DNA of 7,426 bases from Phyllobacteriaceae bacterium (GTDB taxonomy: Bacteria; Pseudomonadota; Alphaproteobacteria; Rhizobiales; Rhizobiaceae), in the NCBI GenBank assembly GCA_024645155.1, contig JAHEGF010000164.1, positions 1 to 7,426 of the forward strand, written 5' to 3'. The notes beneath the pieces are model-generated. The model was not told where the DNA came from, ran no database searches, and saw only the letters and a list, made by a program, of their open reading frames with translations. The position numbers were made by a program, and so were the translations under genes. This document shows positions 1 to 6,258 of this stretch, one piece after another; the stretch's first letter is position 1; each line of letters opens with the position of its first letter.

Positions 1-718
1 TTTTGAATTCGTCCGCGAGGTAATTAACGATCCGCATATCGAAGTCTTCGCCACCAAGGAAGGTGTCGCCATTGGTTGATTTTACTTCAAACAGACCATC
101 GTCGATTTCCAGAATCGTCACGTCGAAAGTACCGCCACCCAAGTCATAGACAGCGATCGTGTGAGTGTTTTCCTTGTCCAGGCCGTAGGCCAGCGCGGCG
201 GCGGTCGGCTCGTTGATGATACGCAGAACCTCGAGGCCAGCGATTTTGCCGGCATCTTTCGTTGCCTGGCGCTGGGCGTCGTTGAAATAGGCGGGAACGG
301 TGATGACCGCCTGGGTGACCTCTTCGCCAAGATAGCTCTCGGCGGTCTCTTTCATTTTTCCAAGGATGAAAGCGCTGATCTGGGACGGAGAGAACTTCTC
401 GCCCTTGGCTTCGATCCAGGCATCCCCGTTTCCGCCATCGATCACGGTGTAGGGCAGGTTTTTCTTGTCTTTGGCAAGGTCCGCATCGTCAAAACGGCGG
501 CCGATCAGGCGTTTGACCCCAAAGATCGTGTTGTCCGGGTTGGTGACTGCTTGGCGTTTGGCTGGCTGCCCGACCAGACGTTCCTGATCAGTGAACGCAA
601 CGATCGACGGGGTTGTGCGCGCGCCTTCGGCGTTCTCGATGACTCTGGGTTGCGCGCCGTCCATGATGGCGACACAGCTGTTCGTTGTACCCAGATCGAT
701 ACCAATAACTTTGGCCAT
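1..718 (-). CDS. dnaK: Molecular chaperone DnaK (Hsp70), N-terminal part, cut by window edge
   Basis: DnaK is the cytoplasmic ATP-dependent Hsp70 chaperone that works with DnaJ and GrpE. Reading the minus strand from ATG at 718 gives 239 codons with no stop before the left edge, so roughly 400 residues of a usual ~640 are missing: the rest of the ATPase domain, the substrate-binding domain and the lid. Visible ATPase signatures are GIDLGTTNSC at residues 6-15 (phosphate 1), GVKRLIGR at 67-74 with the catalytic-type Lys70, VITVPAYFND at 138-147, INEPTAAALAYG at 168-179 and YDLGGGTFDV at 191-200 (phosphate 2). A purine-rich AGAGGGA lies about 10 bases before the ATG and is a modest ribosome site. 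The gene diverges from alkB across a 210-bp gap that carries a promoter candidate at 832-860. dnaJ would be expected further left, outside the window. No frame damage is seen. Confidence 0.98.
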   Translation of the reverse strand, partial: MAKVIGIDLGTTNSCVAIMDGAQPRVIENAEGARTTPSIVAFTDQERLVGQPAKRQAVTNPDNTIFGVKRLIGRRFDDADLAKDKKNLPYTVIDGGNGDAWIEAKGEKFSPSQISAFILGKMKETAESYLGEEVTQAVITVPAYFNDAQRQATKDAGKIAGLEVLRIINEPTAAALAYGLDKENTHTIAVYDLGGGTFDVTILEIDDGLFEVKSTNGDTFLGGEDFDMRIVNYLADEFK

Positions 719-831
719 GTTTTTTGATCCCTCTTTCTTTCAAGGCGATTACCCGAGGACAGAACCCTTTTTGGCATTCCGACCCCGAAACAGGTGCACT
801 CGGCAGGATTTCACCAAGTTGCGTCCCGGCG

Positions 832-860
832 TATATAAGGAGGGCTTTGGAAGCCTGCAA
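832..860 (-). promoter_or_regulatory. Candidate dnaK promoter
   Basis: On the minus strand, TTGCAG (855-860) is followed after exactly 17 bases by TATATA (832-837), close to the sigma-70 type -35/-10 pattern. The extended -10 context CTTATATA also resembles heat-shock (RpoH) promoters of alphaproteobacteria, but the -35 lacks the leading C of CTTG, so the sequence alone cannot decide which sigma factor acts. Transcription would start near 825 and give an untranslated leader of about 105 bases before the dnaK ATG. I found no convincing thermosensor hairpin in that leader, only 4-bp stems. Confidence 0.55.
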
Positions 861-928
861 CCGTCGTAATAGAGCAGTTTTTGCGATTCTTCCGTGTTTT
901 CCGTCCGGATTGGATAATAGGGTGCCCC

Positions 929-1531
929 ATGACACGTCTGACCATCCGCGGATTTGACATCCGGAAAGGTTATCTTGATGCCGAAAGGCAAGGCCAGATT
1001 CTGACTGCGGTGCGCTCCGTCGTTCGGGCTGCACCTATGTTTTCGCCTCAAACTCCATTTGGAAAACCGATGTCCGTGCGGATGACCTCTGCCGGTCGCT
1101 ACGGTTGGTTTTCCGATGCGTCCGGCTATCGATATGTCGATCGCCATCCGAGAGGAACGGAATGGCCGGCGATCCCGGAGTCGGTACTGGCGATATGGAG
1201 CGAATTGGTTCCAGGTCCGCAGCGGCCGGACTGCTGTCTGGTCAACTACTATGAAGATCGGGCCCGGATGGGACTGCACCAAGATCGGGACGAAGCGGAT
1301 TTCTCCTGGCCGGTTGTATCGGTTTCTCTGGGTGATGACGGCCTGTTTCGGATCGGGAATCTCACCCGCGGTGGCAAGACCGAATCGATCTGGCTCGAGT
1401 CCGGCGACGTCGTCGTCATGGGCGGCGCGGCACGGCTGACCTATCACGGCGTCGACCGCATCCGCGCCGGGTCATCCACACTGCTGACCGGTGGCGGTCG
1501 GATCAACCTCACGATGCGGGTGGTCGACTAG
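929..1531 (+). CDS. alkB: AlkB-type alpha-ketoglutarate-dependent dealkylating dioxygenase
   Basis: This is a 200-residue AlkB: an Fe(II)/2-oxoglutarate oxygenase that removes 1-methyladenine and 3-methylcytosine lesions from DNA and RNA by oxidation. The catalytic set is complete: NYY at 106-108 (2-oxoglutarate contact), HQD with iron ligands His117 and Asp119, the third ligand His173 in LTYHG, and the RxNxTxR box at 191-197 (Arg191, Asn193, Arg197) matching Arg204-Arg210 of E. coli AlkB (216 aa). The nucleobase-recognition segment around GWFSDASGYRY (59-69) is also present. ATG at 929 is chosen over an upstream TTG at 881 because conserved sequence begins after it and the upstream residues look like intergenic translation. 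The ribosome site is weak (AGGG, about 6 bases upstream). The gene stands alone, diverges from dnaK, and ends tail to tail with the permease gene. No ada or alkA lies next to it. Confidence 0.95.
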   Translation: MTRLTIRGFDIRKGYLDAERQGQILTAVRSVVRAAPMFSPQTPFGKPMSVRMTSAGRYGWFSDASGYRYVDRHPRGTEWPAIPESVLAIWSELVPGPQRPDCCLVNYYEDRARMGLHQDRDEADFSWPVVSVSLGDDGLFRIGNLTRGGKTESIWLESGDVVVMGGAARLTYHGVDRIRAGSSTLLTGGGRINLTMRVVD

Positions 1532-2349
1532 CGCCGGGCGCTCCAGCTGAGCGATGCGTGACGCCGGGTGTAGAATTCACCCATCAATCCGATCATGATC
1601 AGCACGACGCCAACCCAGAACGCGTATTCGTAGCTGCTGTAGCGTGGATTGTAGTTGATGAAGGCAAATCCGCGCGCTTGGTCGATACAGTGAAACAACG
1701 GATTCCAGTCGAACATCGCCAGCATATATCCGGGCAGCGTGTTCGCCACGAACATCTTTCCGGATGCGATCATGTTGGCCCGTGAATAGATCGTGACCAG
1801 AATTCCCACAGCGGTCGGGAACCACGGTTTGATTGCCAGCATCACAAGCCCGAGCGCTGCGCCCGTGAACCAGGCCAGCAACAGCATCGCGAAAGTACCA
1901 AATGCATCGTCGATCACTACTGGAACAAAGGCCACGTGATAGACGAACAGGATGGCAAAAAGCGCAAGCAGCTGAATATAAAGCGCCCCGAATGCCGCCG
2001 AGGCAATAGCGATGATTGTGTTCATTGGAGCGTGCTGCATCATCGGGCTGGCGGGACCCTCAGAAGCGACCACAGCGGCCAATGTTTTCGTATGCGTCAG
2101 AAACAGGAAGACTCCGGACATCAGGTAGAGCAGAAAGTCGCCCCTGATGGCCGCGCCCCGCAGTCCGAGGACGGAAAACATGACGTAAAAAGCCATTACG
2201 AATATGACTGTTTGAAGGATACTGGTAAAAATCGCAAAAAAGGCATTGTTGTGCGATTTCCGCACGTCCCGAACGATCGAGTGAAAGATGAGCTCGAAAA
2301 TCGTGACAGCGGCGCCAAATCGCGTCCGTCGGGCGTGTTGCTTGAACAT
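1528..2349 (-). CDS. ABC-2 type polysaccharide export permease (KpsM/Wzm-like)
   Basis: This 273-residue protein is the membrane subunit of an ABC exporter of the ABC-2 family, the kind that moves capsule or O-antigen polysaccharide across the inner membrane. Hydrophobic stretches at about 37-60, 70-92, 109-146, 150-173, 177-193 and 242-259 suggest six membrane spans after a short basic, amphipathic N-terminus. The C-terminal segment NPLFHCIDQARGFAF (216-230), just before the last span, matches the NPxxHxxxxxR pattern of KpsM/Wzm permeases. Length fits the family (about 260-275). ATG at 2349 has CAGGA about 10 bases upstream. It is transcribed alone on the minus strand, convergent with alkB and divergent from cysQ. 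The ATP-binding partner (KpsT/Wzt) is absent from this window. Family assignment is firm; the exported polymer is unknown, although nearby kdsB, galU and galE favour a capsule or related surface glycan. Confidence 0.9.
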   Translation of the reverse strand: MFKQHARRTRFGAAVTIFELIFHSIVRDVRKSHNNAFFAIFTSILQTVIFVMAFYVMFSVLGLRGAAIRGDFLLYLMSGVFLFLTHTKTLAAVVASEGPASPMMQHAPMNTIIAIASAAFGALYIQLLALFAILFVYHVAFVPVVIDDAFGTFAMLLLAWFTGAALGLVMLAIKPWFPTAVGILVTIYSRANMIASGKMFVANTLPGYMLAMFDWNPLFHCIDQARGFAFINYNPRYSSYEYAFWVGVVLIMIGLMGEFYTRRHASLSWSARR

Positions 2350-2381
2350 GGTCCGATTGTCCTGTTGTGCTGCTCATTTAT

Positions 2382-2408
2382 GCAACGGATTTCTTGCCGA
2401 TCCGTTGC
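2382..2408. repeat. Perfect 9-bp inverted repeat, 9-bp spacer (operator-like)
   Basis: Arm GCAACGGAT (2382-2390) and its exact reverse complement ATCCGTTGC (2400-2408) flank a 9-base spacer, so arm centres are 18 bp apart. The repeat sits in the roughly 80-bp gap between the divergent starts of the permease gene (2349) and cysQ (2430). It lies directly downstream of the candidate permease promoter at 2415-2443, covering about +1 to +27 of that transcript. It could be an operator for a dimeric repressor or a hairpin at the 5' end of the permease mRNA. No run of T follows on either strand, so it is not an intrinsic terminator. Confidence 0.6.
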
Positions 2409-2414
2409 CCGCGC

Positions 2415-2443
2415 AGCATAAGGGGGATCGTGGACATACTCAA
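2415..2443 (-). promoter_or_regulatory. Candidate promoter of the export permease gene
   Basis: On the minus strand, TTGAGT (2438-2443) and TATGCT (2415-2420) are separated by exactly 17 bases; each matches four of six sigma-70 consensus bases. The predicted start near 2408 coincides with the edge of the 9-bp inverted repeat and lies about 59 bases before the permease ATG. The site overlaps the first codons of cysQ if the GTG at 2430 is its start, which would physically link expression of the two genes. No equally good promoter was found for cysQ on the plus strand. Confidence 0.4.
2420..2426 (+). promoter_or_regulatory. Ribosome binding site for cysQ GTG start
   Basis: AAGGGGG precedes GTG 2430 by 3 bases. 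It pairs well with the 16S 3' end apart from one G for A, but the spacing is shorter than ideal. It is the main reason for preferring GTG 2430 over TTG 2469 as the cysQ start. Confidence 0.4.
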
Positions 2444-3266
2444 CAATTCTAACGCCGGGGCTTCCTTATTGGACTATGACAAGCTGACAAAGGTGATCCG
2501 AAAACTGGCGATCGAAGCCGGCGAGAAGATCATGGAGATTTACGAAAGAACGGATTTCGACGTCCGGACCAAATCGGATAACAGCCCGGTCACCGAAGCG
2601 GACGAGGCTGCGGATAAGCTGATTTTCGCCGGGCTTAAGGCAGACTTCCCGGAAATCGCCATTGTAACAGAAGAGCAGGCGGCGTCGCATCGAATCCGAA
2701 GTGACATATTTCTGATCGTCGATCCGCTCGACGGAACCAAGGAATTCGTGCAACGGCGGGGTGAGTTCACCGTCAACATCGCTCTGGTCGAAGATGGCGT
2801 TCCGACCCGTGGCGTCGTTTACGCTCCGGCAAAGAGGCGGATGTTCTTTACGCAGGCGGACGGTCGTTCTGTCGAGGAAACAGGCGCGTTGCTGCCTGAT
2901 GAAATCGGAATTCTCAAACCCTTGTCTGTGTCGGTACCAGACAACAGCGCGCTGATAGTCGTGGCAAGCAAGTCACATCGCGATAAGGCGACGGATGATT
3001 ACATCGCCAGATATTCGGTTAGGGATATGACCAGTGCCGGCTCGTCCCTGAAGTTCTGTCTCGTTGCGTCGGGTGAAGCCGACCTTTACCCCCGTCTTGG
3101 CCCCACGATGGAATGGGACACAGCGGCCGGAGACGCGGTACTGCGTGGGGCGGGCGGAAAGGTGTTGCGATTTGACGACATGACACCGCTGACATACGGC
3201 AAGGCCGGTTACGCCAACCCGTTCTTTATCGCCGCACCGCCCGGCGTGGAGTTGAAGAGCGGCTGA
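2430..3266 (+). CDS. cysQ: 3'(2'),5'-bisphosphate nucleotidase CysQ
   Basis: CysQ removes the 3'-phosphate from PAP (and PAPS), preventing build-up of this inhibitory by-product of sulfate assimilation and sulfotransferases. It belongs to the Mg-dependent, Li-sensitive inositol monophosphatase superfamily. From GTG at 2430 the protein has 278 residues. It shows SPVTEAD (52-58), the metal-binding EE at 81-82, DPLDGTKEF (98-106) and WDTAAGDAVLRGAGG (229-243). DGTKEF rather than DGTxNF points to CysQ instead of an inositol monophosphatase. Start choice is uncertain. GTG 2430 has a strong AAGGGGG, but only 3 bases away. TTG 2469 would give 265 residues beginning just before the conserved LTKVIRKLAIEAG and may fit the family length better, but it has a poor ribosome site. 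A GTG at 2367 is less likely because it would put the inverted repeat inside the gene. The stop overlaps the kdsB start by one base (TGATG), so the two genes are probably translationally coupled. Confidence 0.92.
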   Translation: MDILNNSNAGASLLDYDKLTKVIRKLAIEAGEKIMEIYERTDFDVRTKSDNSPVTEADEAADKLIFAGLKADFPEIAIVTEEQAASHRIRSDIFLIVDPLDGTKEFVQRRGEFTVNIALVEDGVPTRGVVYAPAKRRMFFTQADGRSVEETGALLPDEIGILKPLSVSVPDNSALIVVASKSHRDKATDDYIARYSVRDMTSAGSSLKFCLVASGEADLYPRLGPTMEWDTAAGDAVLRGAGGKVLRFDDMTPLTYGKAGYANPFFIAAPPGVELKSG

Positions 3267-4066
3267 TGTCGGTTTTGATTGTCATTCCGGCCCGATATGC
3301 GTCCACGCGGTACCCGGGAAAGCCACTTGTCGCGCTGACCGGAGCAACCGGCGTCGCGCGGTCGCTGATCGAGCGATCCTGGAACGCAGCCGAAAAAGTT
3401 GCGGGCGTGGACCGAATTGTCATTGCAACTGACGACGATCGCATCCGCGCCGCGGCCGAAGGATTTGGCGCCGAAGTTGTGATGACCTCGTCGGACTGCC
3501 GAAACGGAACAGAAAGATGCGCAGAAGCCCATCGCGCCTTGGGCGGCGGATTTGAGATTGTGGTCAATCTGCAGGGAGACGCCCCACTGACACCGCCGTG
3601 GTTCGTAGAGGATCTGATCAAAGGTCTTCGTGCGGCGCCCGACGCGGAAATTGCAACTCCGGTCTTACGCTGCGACGGCGCCGCGTTGTCGAGCCTGTTG
3701 TCGGACCGCAAGGCAGGGCGCGTCGGCGGGACAACGGCCGTGTTTGCTGCGGACCGCCGTGCTTTGTATTTTTCAAAAGAGGTGATCCCGTTCACCGCCG
3801 AATCCTATGCGCCCGAAAGTGAAACGCCTGTATTTCATCATGTGGGGGTTTACGCGTTTCGTGCTGATGCCTTGGCCAGCTATCCCGCTTGGCCGACAGG
3901 GCCACTGGAGCGGTTGGAAGGGCTGGAACAACTGCGTTTCCTGGAACAGGGCCACTCCGTCCTTTGTGTCCACGTCGACGCTCGTGGCCGGCAATTCTGG
4001 GAACTGAACAACCCGGAAGACGTGGCGAAAATCGAGGCGATGATGAAAGACATGGGATTGCCCTGA
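3266..4066 (+). CDS. kdsB: 3-deoxy-manno-octulosonate cytidylyltransferase (CMP-Kdo synthetase), divergent form
   Basis: KdsB activates Kdo with CTP to CMP-Kdo in the cytoplasm, the donor for the lipopolysaccharide inner core and for the Kdo linker of ABC-exported capsules. The 266-residue protein opens with the nucleotide-binding signature IPARYASTRYPGKPL (7-21) and has IATDDDRI (53-60), TSSDCRNGTER (74-84), VVNLQGDAPL (99-108) with the presumed Mg ligand Asp105, ALYFSKEVIPF (166-176), HHVGVYAFR (191-199) and LERLEGLEQLRFLEQG (214-229). These occur in the canonical KdsB order and the length is slightly above the usual 245-260. Departures from the standard enzyme are QGDAP for QGDEP, DCRNGTER for the usual H-S-GT-[DE]-R segment, and a changed region at 25-40. 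It starts on the A of the cysQ stop codon and relies on upstream translation, as no good ribosome site of its own was seen. A related ulosonic acid cannot be excluded as substrate. Confidence 0.87.
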   Translation: MSVLIVIPARYASTRYPGKPLVALTGATGVARSLIERSWNAAEKVAGVDRIVIATDDDRIRAAAEGFGAEVVMTSSDCRNGTERCAEAHRALGGGFEIVVNLQGDAPLTPPWFVEDLIKGLRAAPDAEIATPVLRCDGAALSSLLSDRKAGRVGGTTAVFAADRRALYFSKEVIPFTAESYAPESETPVFHHVGVYAFRADALASYPAWPTGPLERLEGLEQLRFLEQGHSVLCVHVDARGRQFWELNNPEDVAKIEAMMKDMGLP

Positions 4067-4100
4067 TGGAGAGAGGATAGCCGATAAGGAGGCGCCCCGT

Positions 4101-4178
4101 TTGTCGCACGACGCTAAGGCGATCTTTCAAATCCCAAAATTGGCATCAGAGCTTCAACATGTGCACGGAATGTCGTAA
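4101..4178 (+). CDS. Candidate 25-codon small ORF upstream of galU (speculative)
   Basis: TTG at 4101 opens 25 codons ending in TAA at 4176-4178. It is preceded by TAAGGAGG (4085-4092), a near-perfect Shine-Dalgarno, with 8 bases of spacing; this is the best ribosome site in the window. Residues 5-9 read AKAIF, echoing TKAIF at residues 6-10 of GalU. At DNA level 4114-4126 matches 4329-4341 at 12 of 13 bases, in the same codon phase. It could be a leader peptide, a remnant of a duplicated galU start, or a chance frame. There is no membrane segment or known motif. The TTG start and short length argue for caution. Confidence 0.2.
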   Translation: MSHDAKAIFQIPKLASELQHVHGMS

Positions 4179-4301
4179 GGAATGCCGAGGATAACTGAGA
4201 AAAACAAGAAAGCAGTCGCGCCCGGTTTGAGCTTCGTCTTATTTGATGCACATTCACGACGTATCAGTTTTCGGAAGATTTCAGGCGCATCAGGCTGAGT
4301 T

Positions 4302-4306
4302 GAGGA
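4302..4306 (+). promoter_or_regulatory. Ribosome binding site of galU
   Basis: GAGGA with 6 bases to ATG 4313 fixes the galU start, which also agrees with the conserved N-terminus. In the gap upstream (4067-4300) I find no convincing -35/-10 pair and no intrinsic terminator, so whether galU reads through from kdsB or has its own promoter is open. Confidence 0.6.
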
Positions 4307-4312
4307 TAATAC

Positions 4313-5206
4313 ATGCCAAGGAAAGTCACTAAAGCGATCTTCCCCGTTGCTGGACTGGGTACGCGGTTTCTGCCTGCTACGAAATCGGTACCCAAAGAAA
4401 TCATGACTCTGGTGGACCGCCCCTTGGTTCAATATGCCATTGACGAGGCAAGAGCTGCGGGCATCAAAGAGTTCATATTTGTCACCTCGCGCGGCAAAAG
4501 TGCCCTGGAGGACTACTTTGACCATTCGCCGGTTCTTGAGCAGGAACTGCGCAAGAAGGGCAAGACCGAGCTTCTGGAAATTTTGAAATCGACCAATATG
4601 GAGAGCGGCGCTATTGCATATATCCGCCAGCACAAGGCGCTGGGCCTCGGCCATGCAGTCTGGTGCGCGCGCCGCCTGATTGGCGACGAACCCTTTGCCG
4701 TTATGCTGCCGGACGACGTCATTGCCGGCGAGATGCCCTGTCTGCAGCAGATGGTCGAAGCCTACAAGGAAACCGGCGGCAACATGGTGGCAGCCATGGA
4801 GGTGCCTCCGGAAAAGACCTCGTCGTATGGCGTTCTCGATGTCCTTGATGACATGGGATCAATTGTGTCGGTCAAGGCAATGGTCGAAAAACCCAAGGTC
4901 AACGAGGCGCCTTCTAACCTAGCGGTCATCGGGCGCTATATTTTGTCGCCGTCAGTGCTTGCAAACCTGAACCGGATGAAGGCCGGCAGTGGTGGTGAGA
5001 TCCAGCTGACCGATGCAATCGCTCAGGACATCGGGACCGGAAATGGGGTCTATGGCTACAGGTTCAGGGGTCAGAGGTTTGATTGCGGATCCAAGGCCGG
5101 CTTCCTTCAGGCCACCGTTGCCTTCGGGCTGGCGCGCGAAGACCTTCGCGAAGATCTTTCGCGTTATCTCCGCGAAATGATTCAGCTTGACCAAGCCGCC
5201 GAGTAG
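4313..5206 (+). CDS. galU: UTP--glucose-1-phosphate uridylyltransferase GalU
   Basis: GalU makes UDP-glucose and pyrophosphate from glucose-1-phosphate and UTP in the cytoplasm. UDP-glucose feeds surface polysaccharides and, through GalE, UDP-galactose. The 297-residue protein has a full nucleotidyltransferase fold: GLGTRFLPATKSVPKE (14-29), GLGHAVWCAR (111-120), LPDDVI (132-137) with the metal-site Asp pair, EKP (192-194), GRYIL (207-211), GGEIQLTDAI (227-236) and FDCGSKAGF (256-264) near the end. Length is typical (about 290-300). ATG 4313 is fixed by the ribosome site and by the conserved MPRKVTKAIFPVAGLGTRF opening. galE follows after 24 bases, so the two are very probably co-transcribed. 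The first 10 codons share a short in-phase match with the small reading frame at 4101-4178. Confidence 0.97.
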   Translation: MPRKVTKAIFPVAGLGTRFLPATKSVPKEIMTLVDRPLVQYAIDEARAAGIKEFIFVTSRGKSALEDYFDHSPVLEQELRKKGKTELLEILKSTNMESGAIAYIRQHKALGLGHAVWCARRLIGDEPFAVMLPDDVIAGEMPCLQQMVEAYKETGGNMVAAMEVPPEKTSSYGVLDVLDDMGSIVSVKAMVEKPKVNEAPSNLAVIGRYILSPSVLANLNRMKAGSGGEIQLTDAIAQDIGTGNGVYGYRFRGQRFDCGSKAGFLQATVAFGLAREDLREDLSRYLREMIQLDQAAE

Positions 5207-5230
5207 ACTGACTGCGCGGAGTCAAAGTTG

Positions 5231-6211
5231 ATGCATGTATTGGTAACAGGCGGCGCCGGCTACATCGGCTCGCATGCATGCAAAGCTTTGAAAAAGGAAG
5301 GATATGTTCCTGTTGCCTACGACAATCTCGCCACCGGTTGGCAGGATGCAGTCAAATTCGGTCCGTTCGAACACGGTGACGTGCTTGACCGCGAGCGCCT
5401 TGACGAGGTCTTCCGGAATTATCAACCCCTCGCGGTGATGCACTTCGCGGCGCTCAGCCAAGTTGGCGAAGCCATGCAAAAACCCGGGCAGTACTGGCGG
5501 AACAACGTCGTTGGATCGCTCAACCTGATCGAGGCGGCGGTCGCTGCCGGATGCCTCGATTTTGTCTTTTCGTCAACATGCGCGACGTATGGCGACCAGG
5601 ATAATGTGCTGCTGGACGAACAAACAGAGCAGAAGCCACTGAATGCCTATGGTGCGTCGAAACTTGCGGTTGAGGACATGTTGCGGGACTTCGAGGTCGC
5701 GCACGGGCTCCGGTCGGTCATATTTCGCTATTTCAATGTGGCCGGCGCCGATCCCGAGGTTGAGGTGGGCGAGTTTCACCGCCCCGAGAGCCATCTGATC
5801 CCTTTGTTGCTCGAGGCGATCGATGGAAAAAGGCCGGCACTGACTGTGTTTGGAAATGACTACGATACGCCGGACGGAACCTGCATCCGCGACTATGTCC
5901 ATGTTTGTGACATTGTCGACGCCCATGTTCTGGGATTGAACTGGCTCAGGTCGGGGTGCGGAAGCCGGGTCTTCAATCTGGGATCCGGCTCCGGGTTTTC
6001 GGTCCGCGAAGTGATCAGTTGTTCGCATTTGGTGACAAACCGTGAGGTCCCTGTGGTGGAGGGACCGCGCCGCGAGGGAGACTGCGCAAAGCTCGTTTCC
6101 GGTTCTCAAAGAGCCATAGAGGAACTAAATTGGGCTCCGCGCCGGTCGGATTTGACCACCATGATAACGGATGCCTGGCGCTGGCATCAGCGCGGTCACT
6201 ATGAAAAATGA
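5231..6211 (+). CDS. galE: UDP-glucose 4-epimerase GalE
   Basis: GalE interconverts UDP-glucose and UDP-galactose using bound NAD, in the cytoplasm. It is an extended short-chain dehydrogenase/reductase of 326 residues. The Rossmann signature TGGAGYIGSH is at 6-15, AYDNLATG at 29-36 and MHFAAL at 70-75. The catalytic region is FSSTCATYG at 113-121 with the YGASK motif (Tyr140, Lys144), followed by RYFNVAGAD at 166-174. The sugar-nucleotide segments are SHLIPLLLEA (187-196) and DGTCIRDYVHV (215-225). The SSTCATYG variant, with Cys in place of the more common Ala, looks typical of alphaproteobacterial GalE. ATG 5231 is preferred over the adjacent TTG 5228 because GGAG (5218-5221) is 9 bases away and the conserved protein begins there. 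It sits directly behind galU and 47 bases before a glycosyltransferase, which suggests the UDP-hexoses are made for glycan assembly. Confidence 0.96.
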   Translation: MHVLVTGGAGYIGSHACKALKKEGYVPVAYDNLATGWQDAVKFGPFEHGDVLDRERLDEVFRNYQPLAVMHFAALSQVGEAMQKPGQYWRNNVVGSLNLIEAAVAAGCLDFVFSSTCATYGDQDNVLLDEQTEQKPLNAYGASKLAVEDMLRDFEVAHGLRSVIFRYFNVAGADPEVEVGEFHRPESHLIPLLLEAIDGKRPALTVFGNDYDTPDGTCIRDYVHVCDIVDAHVLGLNWLRSGCGSRVFNLGSGSGFSVREVISCSHLVTNREVPVVEGPRREGDCAKLVSGSQRAIEELNWAPRRSDLTTMITDAWRWHQRGHYEK

Positions 6212-6258
6212 TTTGGGTGGAGTCATTCCGGGATCGGCCAAACGAGGCGCGATGATAG

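Noticed and set aside
161..727. Long open frame (188 codons) on the plus strand opposite dnaK
   Set aside because: It is the antisense shadow of a highly conserved dnaK coding region; such mirror frames are a known artefact of dnaK genes. No ribosome site and no recognisable motif.
749..1447. 232-codon minus-strand frame opposite alkB
   Set aside because: It is antisense to intact, motif-complete AlkB, has no family features, and crosses the dnaK promoter region.
4182..4298. 38-codon ATG frame in the kdsB-galU gap, opening MPRIT much like GalU's MPRKVT
   Set aside because: The purine run is directly against the ATG with no proper spacing, the rest of the peptide does not follow GalU, and nothing else supports translation.
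4073..4308. GAGGATA occurs three times (4073, 4187, 4302) at 114- and 115-base intervals
   Set aside because: Only the 7-mer is shared; flanks do not align, and purine-rich ribosome-site-like words recur by chance, so it is not a tandem repeat.
4154..4654. 166-codon minus-strand frame covering the kdsB-galU gap
   Set aside because: Most of it is antisense to the conserved start of galU. The composition looks random and no ribosome site supports a start.
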